From positions 6,326,501-6,390,500 of the forward strand of contig OX467089.1 of NCBI GenBank assembly GCA_950106755.1: a stretch of 64,000 nucleotides of DNA, written 5' to 3'. Below the pieces are notes generated by a model that was not told the DNA's origin, searched no databases, and saw only the letters and a list, made by a program, of their open reading frames with translations. Positions 12,978 through 24,511 of this stretch are shown piece after piece. This DNA is from Climacium dendroides. Taxonomy: Eukaryota; Streptophyta; Bryopsida; Hypnales; Climaciaceae. Every line of letters starts with the position of its first letter. The stretch's first letter is position 1. The translations under genes were made by a program, and so were the position numbers.

Positions 12978-13090
12978 TTGACACATCATACACAACCACT
13001 ACCACAAATGAGTTCCAAATATAACTAGGAAACAAACTCCTAAACCTCTCTTGTCTAGTTGTATCTCTGCATCCATAAACGTCCTCCTTT
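12978..13090 (-). pseudogene. Rab6/RabH-type small GTPase fragment
   Basis: The minus strand reads RQERFRSLFPSYIWNSFVVV followed by VVYDVSS, then a GT donor (TCAA|GTAAGT). This aligns with the switch II region of plant RabH/Rab6 GTPases (usual form [20 protein letters not shown] then VAVVVYDVAS). The DTAG box has become DTTR, which would damage nucleotide binding. Neither the P-loop exon upstream nor the NKxD exon downstream was found, so this is one exon of a broken copy. It is in the same orientation as the kinesin and carbamoyl-phosphate synthase fragments nearby. Confidence 0.6.
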
Positions 13091-14700
13091 TGAAAACAAG
13101 GACAATTGCAAGACAAAAATGAAAAAAACAAAGTTAGAACTTCCGTTCTAATCACAAAACCCTCTTATAACAGTGGAATATCTTTTGTCTCCTTTACATA
13201 ACCAAAAAGCAGAATTTTTGATTTTGTCACGAAAGAGGAAATGCAAATCAATCAATACCAAACTTCCTCAAGCAACTCTTGATCCAAAGATATGCATCCC
13301 TGGGACACCAAGAGAGGAGAAAAATGGATGCAAGAGGGAGAATGAATGATAAAGAGGGATACCTCTATCTTTTGTTCCATGTACAAACACTTTTCCCTCT
13401 TAAACTTTCATGTATTGTGAAGTATTGACTATGTACTGAGTAATTGTTTTGTTGATGGTTATTGCAGATATGTTGAAAAGGAATTTACTGTTGGCCCTCA
13501 TACGATCAAAGTGTTGTGCCTTTAGTGTTCTTCTAGTAAATGTGCTTCATTTACAATCTTTTGCACTACTTAATGAAGCTACTAAGTATGGTTAGGTGCA
13601 TCAAAAAAATGGGTTTTCCACTACTCACTCTGACATTGCTAGTAGTATAGGGGAAGGAATAAAGTAAGAAAATCGTTGACGAAACAAGGAGTTCCAAACG
13701 GACAGAATTTCTGATGTGAGGCACTTCTATTAGCAGCCACATCCTCATCCAATCCAACTTCAGTTCTTTTCTTTTTAAACTAATTATTATGATAAGTTCT
13801 GGAAAGGAAGTAAACTGGAAGTTGATCGTTATTGCATCACTAGAGTAGTTGAAACCAACTCTTGCAAAGAAATGGTTATATTCATTAAACTGGCGCCAAA
13901 TTTTAGATCGTCCAGTAGAATTGTGACTAAGAGCTAAGAGATAGGATTTAAAGTTCTAGAGGGTCATCTATAAAAGTTCAAAATTCATTAAATTTCACCA
14001 ATTCAACAAAATTGGCGATAAGACCCTCAATTTTACAACCTAATAACCAATATCAATTAGAGACAAAAAAAACATTAACAAATGAATTATGAAACAAGAA
14101 ATTATCAGCTCACCTTGCGAAGTGTCTTCACATGGTATGGTGCTCAGGTTCAAGGCTCAATCCTAGACCAGCAGCACAAACTATATCAGGTATTGTATGC
14201 TCTTTGATTAGTGTTTGTTTGATTAGACCAAAATTGGAAATTATCGAAAACCAAAAGTCAATTGTACAACTGGCATTATTTGTTGCATTGGCCTTGCATT
14301 AGGTGATGAAGAAAATGTCTACAAATGTAAATTGAGAATATTAGCAAGAGCTACAAAAAGTTATTACCAGAACTATAGTTGAACTATGCGATCTTGAGGA
14401 TACATGGTCTTGAAAAGGAAATCAATACCAATAGTCGCCAGTCATATCATATGAGAAAACTTCATCAAAATCTAGTGTCAAACATATGATGCACATTAGA
14501 CCATAATACCTTTCCAAGATGAACTCAAACACATATTGCAACAATACAATAAAGTCATAGATACAAAGAAGCTTAGATCCCACGATTTATAAACTCAATA
14601 GTTATTGTTTAGAGCATCATTCTTAACCAATAGCACATGCATAATTCCTCGGAGTGCGGAAGATTGAGCGAAAAAACAAAAAACAAACGACCATACTCAC
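13091..14700. other. Decayed sequence between gene fragments
   Basis: No intact gene. Minus-strand splice-donor-like CTCACCTT occurs at about 14110, hinting at further degraded exons: a short open stretch at 14112-14190 (-) is translatable but not recognised. The ORF at 13566-13757 (-) has no known domain. Confidence 0.4.
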
Positions 14701-14861
14701 TTGTTGAATCTTAGCAAACAAGTATTCAAAGATGCGAGGAGTCATTCCACGTTGGTGGCTATGTCGATCAGCAAGTTGTCAAGAAATGTTTTTGCTCGAA
14801 GTGGTTCTTGGAGTACTTAGAGTAGACTCAGTGTTGGAGCCTATCCTGGATGTTGTATAGC
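14701..14861 (-). pseudogene. Kinesin-12-like motor domain fragment
   Basis: One exon with an acceptor (TTCAG|GCT) and a donor (CAACAA|GTGAGT). It reads QLADRHSHQRGMTPRIFEYL then FAKIQQ. In plant kinesin-12 proteins (POK/KIN12) the stretch after the P-loop runs YTMWG...DQRGLTPRVFExLFAR, so the match covers the loop after the ATP site. The frame has an in-frame TGA just before QLADR, and flanking P-loop and FLEIYNE exons are absent, so it is a fragment. The alternative is another kinesin class; RGMTPRIFEYLF is general to several. Confidence 0.55.
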
Positions 14862-15595
14862 CTGAATAAAGACTAAAGACTATTACTCAAACATGATGGG
14901 ATACTAAGGTCAAAGTAGGTGGAGGATGAAGATGACGTATTTGAAAAATGAATATTCAACTCTAGCTCTACATTTCTAGATTGTTCCAACAGCCACTTGA
15001 AATTTTTTCCTACACATTCACCTCTCAATTCAAAAATTAGCCTAAAATAATTCATTGGTACTAATGGTCAAAAGAGCACGAGAAGTCGTAAGAATGCGCT
15101 TTATACTCTAAATTTCCGAACCACAAACCAAATCTTGGAAAGATGTCCTATTTTCAATAAGCATCATATATAACTTCCTACGTTTTCCAACTATTTCTTA
15201 GTCTCTCCTTTGGGATAGAGACATAAACGTGATTTTCATTGGGTTGTTCACTAACAAAAGGAGCAAGAAAATGACATACTTCTTTATTTTAAACAGTAAA
15301 GTACCAAATTCTCTATATTAACTTTTTTTTGAAAATATGAAGAAGAAACTCTAGTTCAAATTTATTTCTTATAACCATTACAAAGAACAACCCTCCTAGA
15401 ATGCAAATTTTCAAGATATGCAAAGTGATTTATTATATAGGTGACATCTAAATTAGTGGCACCTGCAAAAGTAATGACACTGCAAAGATTTCGTTCCATG
15501 GAAGTTAGAACAATACAAAAATATCTCACCTTGCCCTAATTTGAAATACTTCAACTTGTGTTGCACATACTAACAGGACTAATCAATGCAGTGGA
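14862..15595. other. No gene recognised
   Basis: AT-rich stretch between the kinesin and carbamoyl-phosphate synthase fragments. A minus-strand donor-like GGGCAAG|GTGAGAT sits near 15525, but the exon it would end was not identified. Confidence 0.4.
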
Positions 15596-15692
15596 CATAT
15601 CCAATCAATAAAGTGTGGAAGACCACCTCTCTTACTTGGGTGCCAGTGGCTATAATGAACTTCCTACGCCATACAGACCCATCCTCGAGCAC
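15596..15692 (-). pseudogene. Carbamoyl-phosphate synthase small chain (carA) fragment
   Basis: The minus strand reads VLEDGSVWRRKFIIATGTQV then REVVFHTLLIG without a stop. This is the N-terminal signature of the glutamine-dependent carbamoyl-phosphate synthase small subunit (usual form LVLEDGSxWxGxSFGATGTxxGEVVFNTSLTGYQEI). The SFGA segment has changed to FIIA and the frame stops soon after LLIG. No other part of the roughly 430-residue protein was found, so it is a captured or degraded piece. Confidence 0.65.
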
Positions 15693-15733
15693 AAGCCATC
15701 AATCAAATGTTTTCCATGGCTTAGTAACTACAA

Positions 15734-15735
<2 letters not shown>

Positions 15736-15824
<89 letters not shown>
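15736..15824. repeat. (AT)n microsatellite, about 44 units
   Basis: An uninterrupted run of alternating AT, likely length-polymorphic. It generates YIYI-type chance ORFs. Confidence 0.97.
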
Positions 15825-15826
<2 letters not shown>

Positions 15827-15829
15827 CCT

Positions 15830-18800
15830 CAAGTGAACATTCACTACATCAAATGCACTGAAATCCATTATTCAAATTTACGTCACAATTCACACAGATC
15901 CAATTTCAGAGAGCCACTAATCATGGCTGAGGCAGGCCTCAGCATAGTGGAACTTGCAGAAATCCACTCAATTTAATTAGTACAGAATGTGACCAAAGGG
16001 GCACATGCAAAACTCCAATTTCTAAGTTCTAAATCAATTAGGAATGAATAACAACATTCATTTAAATATCAAAAACCAAGTCCTAAATCCACTGAAAATT
16101 AAAAATAGGATCCATACCAGTAATGTTTATCCAAATTTTAAAAACAACTTCAATCAGGGCACTTGACACACAATAGAGACTTCATGTTTACGCCCTTTGC
16201 CAATGCAATCCTAAAAAGAATTCTAAATGAGAAACAAGATTGTGGTATCCATTGAAATGAATCCACCACAACATCGACTCTACACCAACAAGTGCTCTCC
16301 CTCCAGTTCATAATGGAAAATTCAATCATTTCATACATTTGATGCCAAAAATATTGTCTGTGCTACAAATCACATTGCTAATTTTCTTAGCATTAGCTGA
16401 TACCCTGAATGTTAATAAAGCGATGTAGATAGGACGTGAAATGTGAAAGTGCACCAAGGCCACTTACTTGGAGAGGTATTTCCATTGTATTTGAAAGTCT
16501 AAGCTGTCTAATCTTATATTGTCATTCTAACAAAGATCTGTCTCAAGTCCGAAGATCAGAGGTTGTGCTCTAACAATAATTCATATGAACCTCCTCAGAC
16601 ACACTTAATCCTGCCAATGACATCCAAAGGCAAGAACACGACTAGAGACGGAAGACCATCAATGTCCGTCGTTGCATTCGTTTAAGAAAATCTCACATGC
16701 TAGGAAGGAATTTGATTCTAGGTTTTCCAACTAATCTAGTTTCCTGTATTAATTCATTAGTATACCCCTCTTTAGGGTTGGCACCATCCTTTCCCAAAAC
16801 CTTGAAATCCACTCTACTTACCAAACTTCGATCTCGTGGATCCACTAAAAAACTCCGCCTTTTCTAGTGTTTCAAAGAAAAGAAAAGAAATTATCTACTT
16901 TCTCTCTTCAAACAAACCACTTCCATTCAAATCAAGAAAAAAAAAACCCAACCTAGGGTTTGAGTCCCCAAGATCCCTCCAAAACAAGAGTACAAACTAT
17001 ACTCCTATGAAATGTTTGATCACAAAATCTTGTTAAGCACCATCACCTTGTTCACAGAGATTGTTCTCACCAAGACCACTTGGTTCAGCCACACCACAAG
17101 TAAGAGGAAGTAAAGCTAGGGTTTGAAGCCAGGAGAATGAACACATCATTGGAATCACCTTCCTTATCTTTAGATGCAATTTTGTATCAAATTCCCTATG
17201 ACCTCAAATTGAAGGATTTTAAGAAGCTCCTACATGTGCCATTAAAGACTATTTGTGATAATATATTGCAACCTCCCTAACTTGTTTTTCTTTATTCCAT
17301 TTGCGATACCCTACTCCAAAGGTTTTGGAACTGACTTTTGTATTTACATCTTCCATCACCTTCCTCAAATGCTTCTTCATTACATCAACAGTAAGTAATG
17401 AGAGCACCAATTACAAAAATGTTTCATCATCTTCAACACTTCGAGGAGGCTTTCTTCGAAGTAATTGTGCTTCTACTTCACTAGTTGCTTTTGATGTCTC
17501 TTTGACCATCGAGGACAAAATCCTTTGTCCTGCTACAAGACTACTATTCACCTCATTTAATTTCTCTCTCTCATTTACTTTGTTTGCTTTTAATTTTTCT
17601 ACTTTTCTTTGTTTTTTTTCTTAGGTACCTCAAACACTTCTTCAAATACTTGTAAATTTCCCTTTCATCCCATTTGTAATTCTTCCTACTTAATTTTATT
17701 TCTTGCAATGTTTTTTAATTTTCTTTTATTACTTGTCTCAAATATTCCTACAATCCTTGTTCTTCTAAGTTGAACATTCCTTGAGGCAATCATCCAATTT
17801 CTTATTCTTTTATTAACCATTTTTAGCTTATTCATAATTATCTAATATTATTCTATGTTAAATACCCATATTTGCAGCTAGTAAAGCTCTCTTTCCATAA
17901 TTTTTATTCTCATTTTGACAAGCGGGAGGAGCAAAAACTTGAGTATAAGATAGTGTATTTACATTTTTCTCATAGAATGCAATTCGTGTAGGAGGTCCCC
18001 TTATATTACCTTCCTCTTCCACCATCCAATGTTTCTCTTCCCTCATATCTTCTTGTTCTACTTTCCTCTCCCCCCACACAACACATAACTTTTGAAATTT
18101 CTCTGACAAATCTAATACCACAAACATTGCAAGCACCATTATCAACAATGTAGTGTACAAATTTCTTATCGAGAAATTTACTTGACTACCACCAACATGG
18201 AGAAACAATATACCTATCCGATCCACTTTGATGCGTAACACCCTAGCTCAAAGTGCTAAAAAGTCCACCTCCACGACAACAGAGATGCACTAGAAAAGCA
18301 TCCACATACAAAGGTGAAAATCACAAGGACTAGATACTAAAAAAGGAAGAAGTGCAGCACGAAATCGAAGCAAAGATTGAAGCAAAGTACACAATTGAAG
18401 TGAAGGAGGAAATGGAAATTCAAGCTCGGCCATGGCAACCATGCTCAAGAGGCGGCAATTGCACTGGAGAGGCGGCGACCGCATTGGAGAGGTGGCGAAC
18501 ACAGTAGATAGGCAGCAACAATGTGCCAGGAGATCCAACAGCAGCGGAGAAAATCAACCGAAAGAAATTAGCAAATTACTATTTAAATTTTAGAATTTTA
18601 GGTTGAACTGAATACTTGCAATATAGGAAATCAACTGCTTATGATAAAAAAAATGACATTTTTCATCCATCTTTCATTAAAAAATAAGGGATTTTGACTC
18701 CCTACTTATGCTACCACCAATTCCTAGGTGACTAGCCCAAAGGTGTAGCCAACATTCAATGAATTAAAGAATCCAAAAAATCCAACAATTGCCAAAATCT

Positions 18801-18949
18801 TCAATGTTCATTGAATATAAGTACCATAAGGTATGAAGACAAGCTCTTTGTACAAGTGAGGTGGTAGGAGATAAGCAACCCATGTGGTATATGTAAATTA
18901 GGATTAGTTAGAAGCTCAACTATTCATAGTGAAGTCATAAGAATTATGT
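15830..18949. other. Decayed region, no gene assigned
   Basis: Several translatable patches exist: 16836-17036 (+), a lysine-rich minus-strand patch opposite 17301-17624, 17858-18241 (-) and 18290-18538 (-). None shows a domain I recognise. The 18430-18510 stretch contains three imperfect copies of GGAGAGGCGGCGA. Given the gene fragments just upstream, these may be further pieces of captured genes, but this cannot be supported. Confidence 0.35.
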
Positions 18950-19480
18950 ATAAAGTAGAATTTCAGACCCCATTTAAGCATAGTGAATAAAAAATTTCAA
19001 AAAACTTTGAACTAGGAAAATGTGAAAAATTTATTTAAATTTCATCTCCAAAAATCCATTTGTGATTTTGAGCCTCCAATCAAAACTTATGGATAAAATT
19101 CAAAGAGGATGTTTGAAAACGCTAGGAAAAATGTCCCTATTAACCCCTCTCTAAACTTTGTCCATAAATTTTGATTAGAATTTCAAAATTACAAATGTAT
19201 TTTCGGAGATGAAATTGAGATTTATTTTACACATTTTTCCAGTTCAAAGATTTTTGAAATCTTTTATCCTACTATGCTTAAATGTGGTTTGATATTCTAC
19301 TTTATACACAATTCCTGCATTTTTGACAATGAGTGGTCAAAGCTCTCATCTTCAAATTGTCCCATAATCTATGACAAACAATGAATTTCATCATAGAAAT
19401 GACCTCTGCACTCTCTACTCAGTAAATGCTAATGAAGTAATCCCTTAATTTTGCCATCTATTTTTTTTATTAGTAGATGG
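18950..19480 (-). repeat. Dispersed foldback repeat, copy 2
   Basis: The block is internally inverted: GTAGAATTTCAGACCCCATT near 18955 pairs with AATGTGGTTTGATATTCTAC near 19285. Its right part is the reverse complement of 2575-3030. Confidence 0.65.
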
Positions 19481-20002
19481 TCAAATGACAAATTGTTCTT
19501 TGACTTTATGGATTATTATTAGATTCAATGGACTTTGGACCAACCATCTTTACATTTATTTGTAGATTTGGCTATTTGGTCTTTAAATTAGTAAAAAAAT
19601 TCAACACTTTTAAAAAAGTTAATGAAAGTTGAACTTGATTTCCAAGTATGGCAGTATGCAAATAAATAGCTTTTAATTGATGAGTTGCCCTCAATTGAAT
19701 TTTTGAACTTAGTTTTTGAGCTTAGTTTTTGTATTTTATTTGCCTATTATTTACCAATTGCTTTTGCAAACTTAAAGAAAATAAATGAAGTAAGAAAAAA
19801 AATTGGTTTTTTACTGAACAAAATGACTTGGCTTAGGCAAGGGCTTTCCAAGCACATGCTCAAGGGCTTCATAATCCAAGATGACAAACAAATAAACAAA
19901 ACAAAACAAACAACCTATTTTATATAAGAAAACATAATAGCACTTTCAAAAATTTCAACATTGTAGACAAGACTTTTTTGTATACATCAAATTTGTAATA
20001 CA

Positions 20003-20975
20003 TTAACCCCTAAATGTCTTGAGTCTTTTTCACAATTGATGATTTGAAGAAAACCATTATATAGTGCTATTTGGAGTAATATTTGGGAAGTGATTTGCAA
20101 AGAAAAGTTGTAAATTTTGAATTTTAGATTACATCCATACAGGTAGATTCACTAATGCTATCACAACTATTTTTCTATAAATTTGGACAAGGGAATTTCA
20201 AAATTCCTTCTAAATTTGATTACAAGCAAAATATTATCATTTTTCAATTGAATAAGACTTGTTGGAATGGATTTGAAATGAGCTTCCTTTGACATGGTGA
20301 TTATTTGAAATCTTTTTGTTCTTAACAAATATGACCTAATTTTTGCAAATCCAAATTTGAACTATTGTCAATGCAATTTGACTACTTGATATACTTCCAC
20401 ATCTTATTCTTTAACATCTTAGTGTATAAGAGATGTACATAGTGTTGGTGGTGGTTAGGGACATAGAGCACTTGCAAATGCATCGACATTAATTTCATTC
20501 ATTGCATTCCAAATACAACAAGAATTCTTGACTTCTTGTAGTGTTGAGAGTTCTTGGAAATGAGCCTCAAATACACTAGATCTTCAAGAAAAAATCACAT
20601 TCAAAATTCATTTAAAAAAATCATAGAGTAGATTTTTAAAAACCATAAATTGATTGGAGGTATATATGTTAGGCCCTTCAACTCCATATTTTTTTCGTCA
20701 CCAACTTTTTAGATTTGAATTGTAAAAAGAGGATTGAAAGATTTAACATCACTTTTGCAATTTTAGCACCCTCATGGTCAAACATTATAATCTTTCACCC
20801 CATAAGTGGTACTGTTGTGTTTTCTTTTCCTAAGAGATATATGACATATTTTGTTTGAATTTGTATTGTTATAATTCCTAAAGAATTTACAAAACTTATC
20901 AAAATGTTGGCATTTTGTTCAATTTGGAGCGAAATCCAAGAAGCTCAAAACTAGCCTTAGGCCTTTAGGGATTAA
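20003..20975. mobile_element. TTAA-flanked TIR element, 0.97 kb
   Basis: Starts TTAACCCCTAAATGTC and ends GCCTTTAGGGATTAA. From about 20520 to the right end it matches 58020-58433 (landmarks GAAATGAGCCTCAAATACA and ATTTGTTCAATTTG-type sequence) and the inverted copy at 33737-34090. The left half differs, so family members have rearranged interiors. No transposase ORF. Confidence 0.75.
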
Positions 20976-21261
20976 ATAGTGGATCATTTTTTTTTAAATC
21001 CAAAAATTAGACAAGATCTATAATAGTCATAAGTACCTTCTTTATGAAATTGAAGTCAATTGGAGCTAAAATGCCAAAGTTTTGGCAATAAACTAGTTAG
21101 CCAACAACGTTTGACAAAAAATAGTATAAGTGTTTCTTGCAATCACCCTTTTGCACTTTAGATGTTAATACAATCCCAGGTACACAATTATCATATTATA
21201 TGGCCTTGATTATAAGCACTTATAATTAATTCTAGTTGAATCTCAAGGAATATAACTTGTT

Positions 21262-21265
21262 TTAA
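21262..21265. repeat. Solo TTAA-family terminus
   Basis: TTAACCCTTAAATGTC starts at 21262 and matches the left end of the TTAA family, but no partner end was found nearby. It may be a truncated element. Confidence 0.4.
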
Positions 21266-21310
21266 CCCTTAAATGTCAAAACCTTTACAAAAGGAATTCA
21301 AAAATAAAAT

Positions 21311-21313
<3 letters not shown>

Positions 21314-21370
<57 letters not shown>
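21314..21370. repeat. (AT)n microsatellite
   Basis: About 28 uninterrupted TA units. Confidence 0.97.
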
Positions 21371-21372
<2 letters not shown>

Positions 21373-22647
21373 GATTATTTTACAAGAACAATAATAGCAT
21401 TCAAACCTAATTGTATGAAGTTTTGAAATAAATGTATTATAAGACAAGCTACACAAATTCTATAGATTTTGAAAAAGTAAATTTTTTGTAATCTCTAGAT
21501 GACCATTGTCTCCTTGGAGGACAAAATGAATTTTAGGTAAGTACATATGACCTCACATCTCAAATTAGGAAGGGGGTTGATTTTTCATTGTTACAATGTA
21601 TCATTGTTTTTAGATTGTTTCAATTACCAAAAACAACATAAAAACAATGTAATTACAATGGCCATTGTTTTTATAACATTTCAAGGATCATTGTAATTAT
21701 GCAAATTCAATACCCTATTGTTTCATCATAATGTCTATTTTGTGATACCCTATTGTGATTATGCAAATTCAATATCCTATTGTTTCATTATAGTATAAAG
21801 ACCTTTGCAATGTCCAATTGTAATTATGTAAATTCAATGGCTATTGTGATTATATTTATGCATTTTCAATATCTTATTGATTCATTAGGTTTTTGACAAT
21901 TGAATCTGACAACCATCCTAATCATATGAGTTGCTTTTTTCAAAGCCTTTTCAAGAGCTCATAGGGCTTGATTTTGATTCTAGAAAAATGCAAACTCGTA
22001 CTTCAATACACAAGTAAAGCTTGACAAAAGTCTTATATTCCAAAAGGCTTTATCACAACAAAAACCTTGACATTACCATATTATACACAAATAAACAACA
22101 AAAAGTTGTGCATAAGGAAAAAAACTCCATTTGCTTGGAAAAGACATTACAGTGAAAACAAACATGCCATGGTGACAAATACATATCTTATTCATAAATA
22201 AATAAAAATACACATCTAAGCGTACCTCATTTGGAGGCAATTCAAAAATGAGATGCTACACTTTTGTACCAACAAGTGCCTTAAGAGACAACCTTTGGTA
22301 GGCTGTTACCCTGAGATAACCACTCAAAGTTCTATAGACAACCTCGAAATGTAATGGGCATGGTTTCGATACACATTGTGAGTATAATTTGCTAGGAAAA
22401 AATCTCAAGTGTGACAAGGGTGATTGATTGATTGAGTTTAAAATTTAAAAGCATTGACAAAGAACCTATCCGAAGTTGTAAAATTGGGTACCACATGAAC
22501 TGCTCTCAAAATATTCTAAACCTCTACCACTAAATAGTAGCCCTCACATTGCCTAAACTCAATACAATCTATCAATCTTGATAATCTAGTTGGTGGTAAT
22601 TCTTCATACATCTTCACCAAGGCCAATTCTATTGTTATAGTTGTATT
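21371..22647. other. Intergenic with short CATTGT repeats
   Basis: Between 21580 and 21890 phrases such as CCTATTGTTTCAT and AATTCAAT recur about every 60 bp, with CATTGTTTTT and its complement AAAAACAATG forming short hairpins. No gene. Confidence 0.5.
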
Positions 22648-24508
22648 CACTACTAGGATTTAAGTGTTTTATGACTGCAAAAATATGATTGAGGATGACT
22701 AGCAACTACTCGCAGTCATATTTTTGGATCCCACAACGTTGGGAAAAAACATGACTGCAAATGTGACTGCCAGTCATATTTTGCCTTTGTACTTCATGGG
22801 TGTATAGTATACATGCATAGGAAATGGTAAAATACTTTTTAGGGAACTGTAGGGAACGTATTACAAGAACACCAGTCATATTTGTCAATCATATTTTTGC
22901 ATATATGACAACATGTAGTCATATTCTATAGTTACATTTTTGTAAGTTCACATTTTTTTTGAAGTTTTTTTCCGGATAGCCCCCTAAAAATTTGGACAAC
23001 CTAAAAAAATGTAAATAAATTATTGCTCAAAATTATAAAATTGTAGCCGTTGTTTTTGGGGGATCTTAAAATCCTAGCCGTTTTTTTTAGGATTTTAAAA
23101 CCCTAGCCGCCACTTTTTAGGGTTTTGAAAACCTAGCCGCCACTTCATCTGCTTCATCTTCTTGCTTTTCAACTCTTGTTTCTTCTTCTTCCTCTTGTTT
23201 TTTGAAGTTTTAATTGTTGTGTTGTTGTGTTTTATTTGTTGTTGTTTAGTTGTTGCTTTCTAACTCTTGTTTCTTCTTCCTTTTGTTTTTGAAGTACTAA
23301 TTGTTGTGTTGTTTAGTTATTGCTTTCTAACTCTTGTTTCTTCTTCCTTTTGTTTTTAAAGTACTAATTTTTGTGTTGTTGTGTTGTTGCTTTCTAACTC
23401 TTGTTTCTTCTTCCTTTTGTTTATTAAAGTACTAATTGTTGTGTTGTTGTGTTGTTGCTTTCTAACTCTTGTTTCTTTTTTCTCCTTTTGTTTTTTGAAA
23501 TTCTAATTGTTGTATTGTTGTGTTTTAGTTGTTGTTGTTTAATTATTGAGGTTTTAGTTGTTGTTTCTTAGTTGTTACTAATCTATTGTTGCTTCTTACA
23601 TCTTATTTGTTGTTAGTTTGTTGTTGTTTCATAGTTGTTAATTTGTTGTTGCTTTATAGTTGTTGCTAATCTTTTATTGCATCTTCACTTGTCTTATTCT
23701 TACTTCTTATTGGTTTTTAGTTTTAATTTTTGTTGCCTCTTATTATACCTTAGCTTTTACTTCTTACTATCTTTTAGTACTAACTTGAACAAAAAAATGA
23801 CTCATGATAGTCATATGCTTCATCAACTAAAATATGACTCTCGATAGTCATATGCTGCATCAACTAAAATATGACTCACAACAGTCATATGCTGCATCAA
23901 CTAAAATATGACTCACAACAGTTATACTCTATATTACTTAAGATATAACTCACAACAGTTATACTCCATATCGCTTAAGATATGACTCACAATAGTTATA
24001 CTTTATATCACTTAAAATATGACTCGAAATATGACTCACCGCAGTCATACTTCATATCACTTAAAATATGATTCAAAATATGACTCACCGCAGTCATACT
24101 TCATATTTTTTAGAATATAATTCTCTATAGTTGTATTGCATATCACTCAAAATATGACTTATCACAGTTACATTCCACATCAACCAAAATATAACTGGGC
24201 ACAATCACATGCCACGTAGGTTTGTTTTTTTGCCCGAGTAGTTCATGAGAAAGTCAAGCCTTCAAGGGTGGTCAACATATACGCCATGTTGGCAAAATAC
24301 GTCTAAAAATGGTTTACTATACTTCCAAATCTATATGACTACAAATATGACTTACCAGTCATATGACTGAAAGTGAATGATTTAGCCATGACTCATCCTA
24401 ATTATATCCTGCCCATCTATAGTGATTTTTGCTTGAGACACATTTTTTGATTTTGTGACTCACTGCAATCATATTTTGCAGTCATAAAACATTCATTTTC
24501 TCTTAGTA
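22648..24508. mobile_element. CACTA transposon A, non-autonomous, 1.86 kb
   Basis: Starts CACTACTAGGATTTAAGTG and ends CTCTTAGTA (mutated from TAGTG). The inner termini are inverted: GTTTTATGACTGCAAAAATA near the left end against the complement of CAGTCATAAAAC near the right. A 3-bp duplication ATT lies at 22645-22647 and 24509-24511, as expected for CACTA/En-Spm elements. Inside are subterminal arrays of a TGACTCACxxCAGTCATA motif (the class of site TNPA-like proteins bind), a tandem block of about 65-bp units at 23205-23520, and a patch resembling TTTTGAAACCCTAGCCGCC. It has no transposase and belongs to the same family as 27554-29871. Confidence 0.85.
23790..24215. repeat. Subterminal repeat array of CACTA element A
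   Basis: About ten diverged units of 36-40 bp, each holding AATATGACTCACAACAGTCA or a close variant and a CATATCA/GCATCAA spacer. The same array lies at 29150-29590 in the sister element. Confidence 0.85.
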
Positions 24509-24511
24509 ATT

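Noticed and set aside
15586..15836. ORFs ending in long Tyr-Ile repeats
   Set aside because: They are translations of the (AT)n microsatellite; the informative coding signal there is on the minus strand (carA-like).
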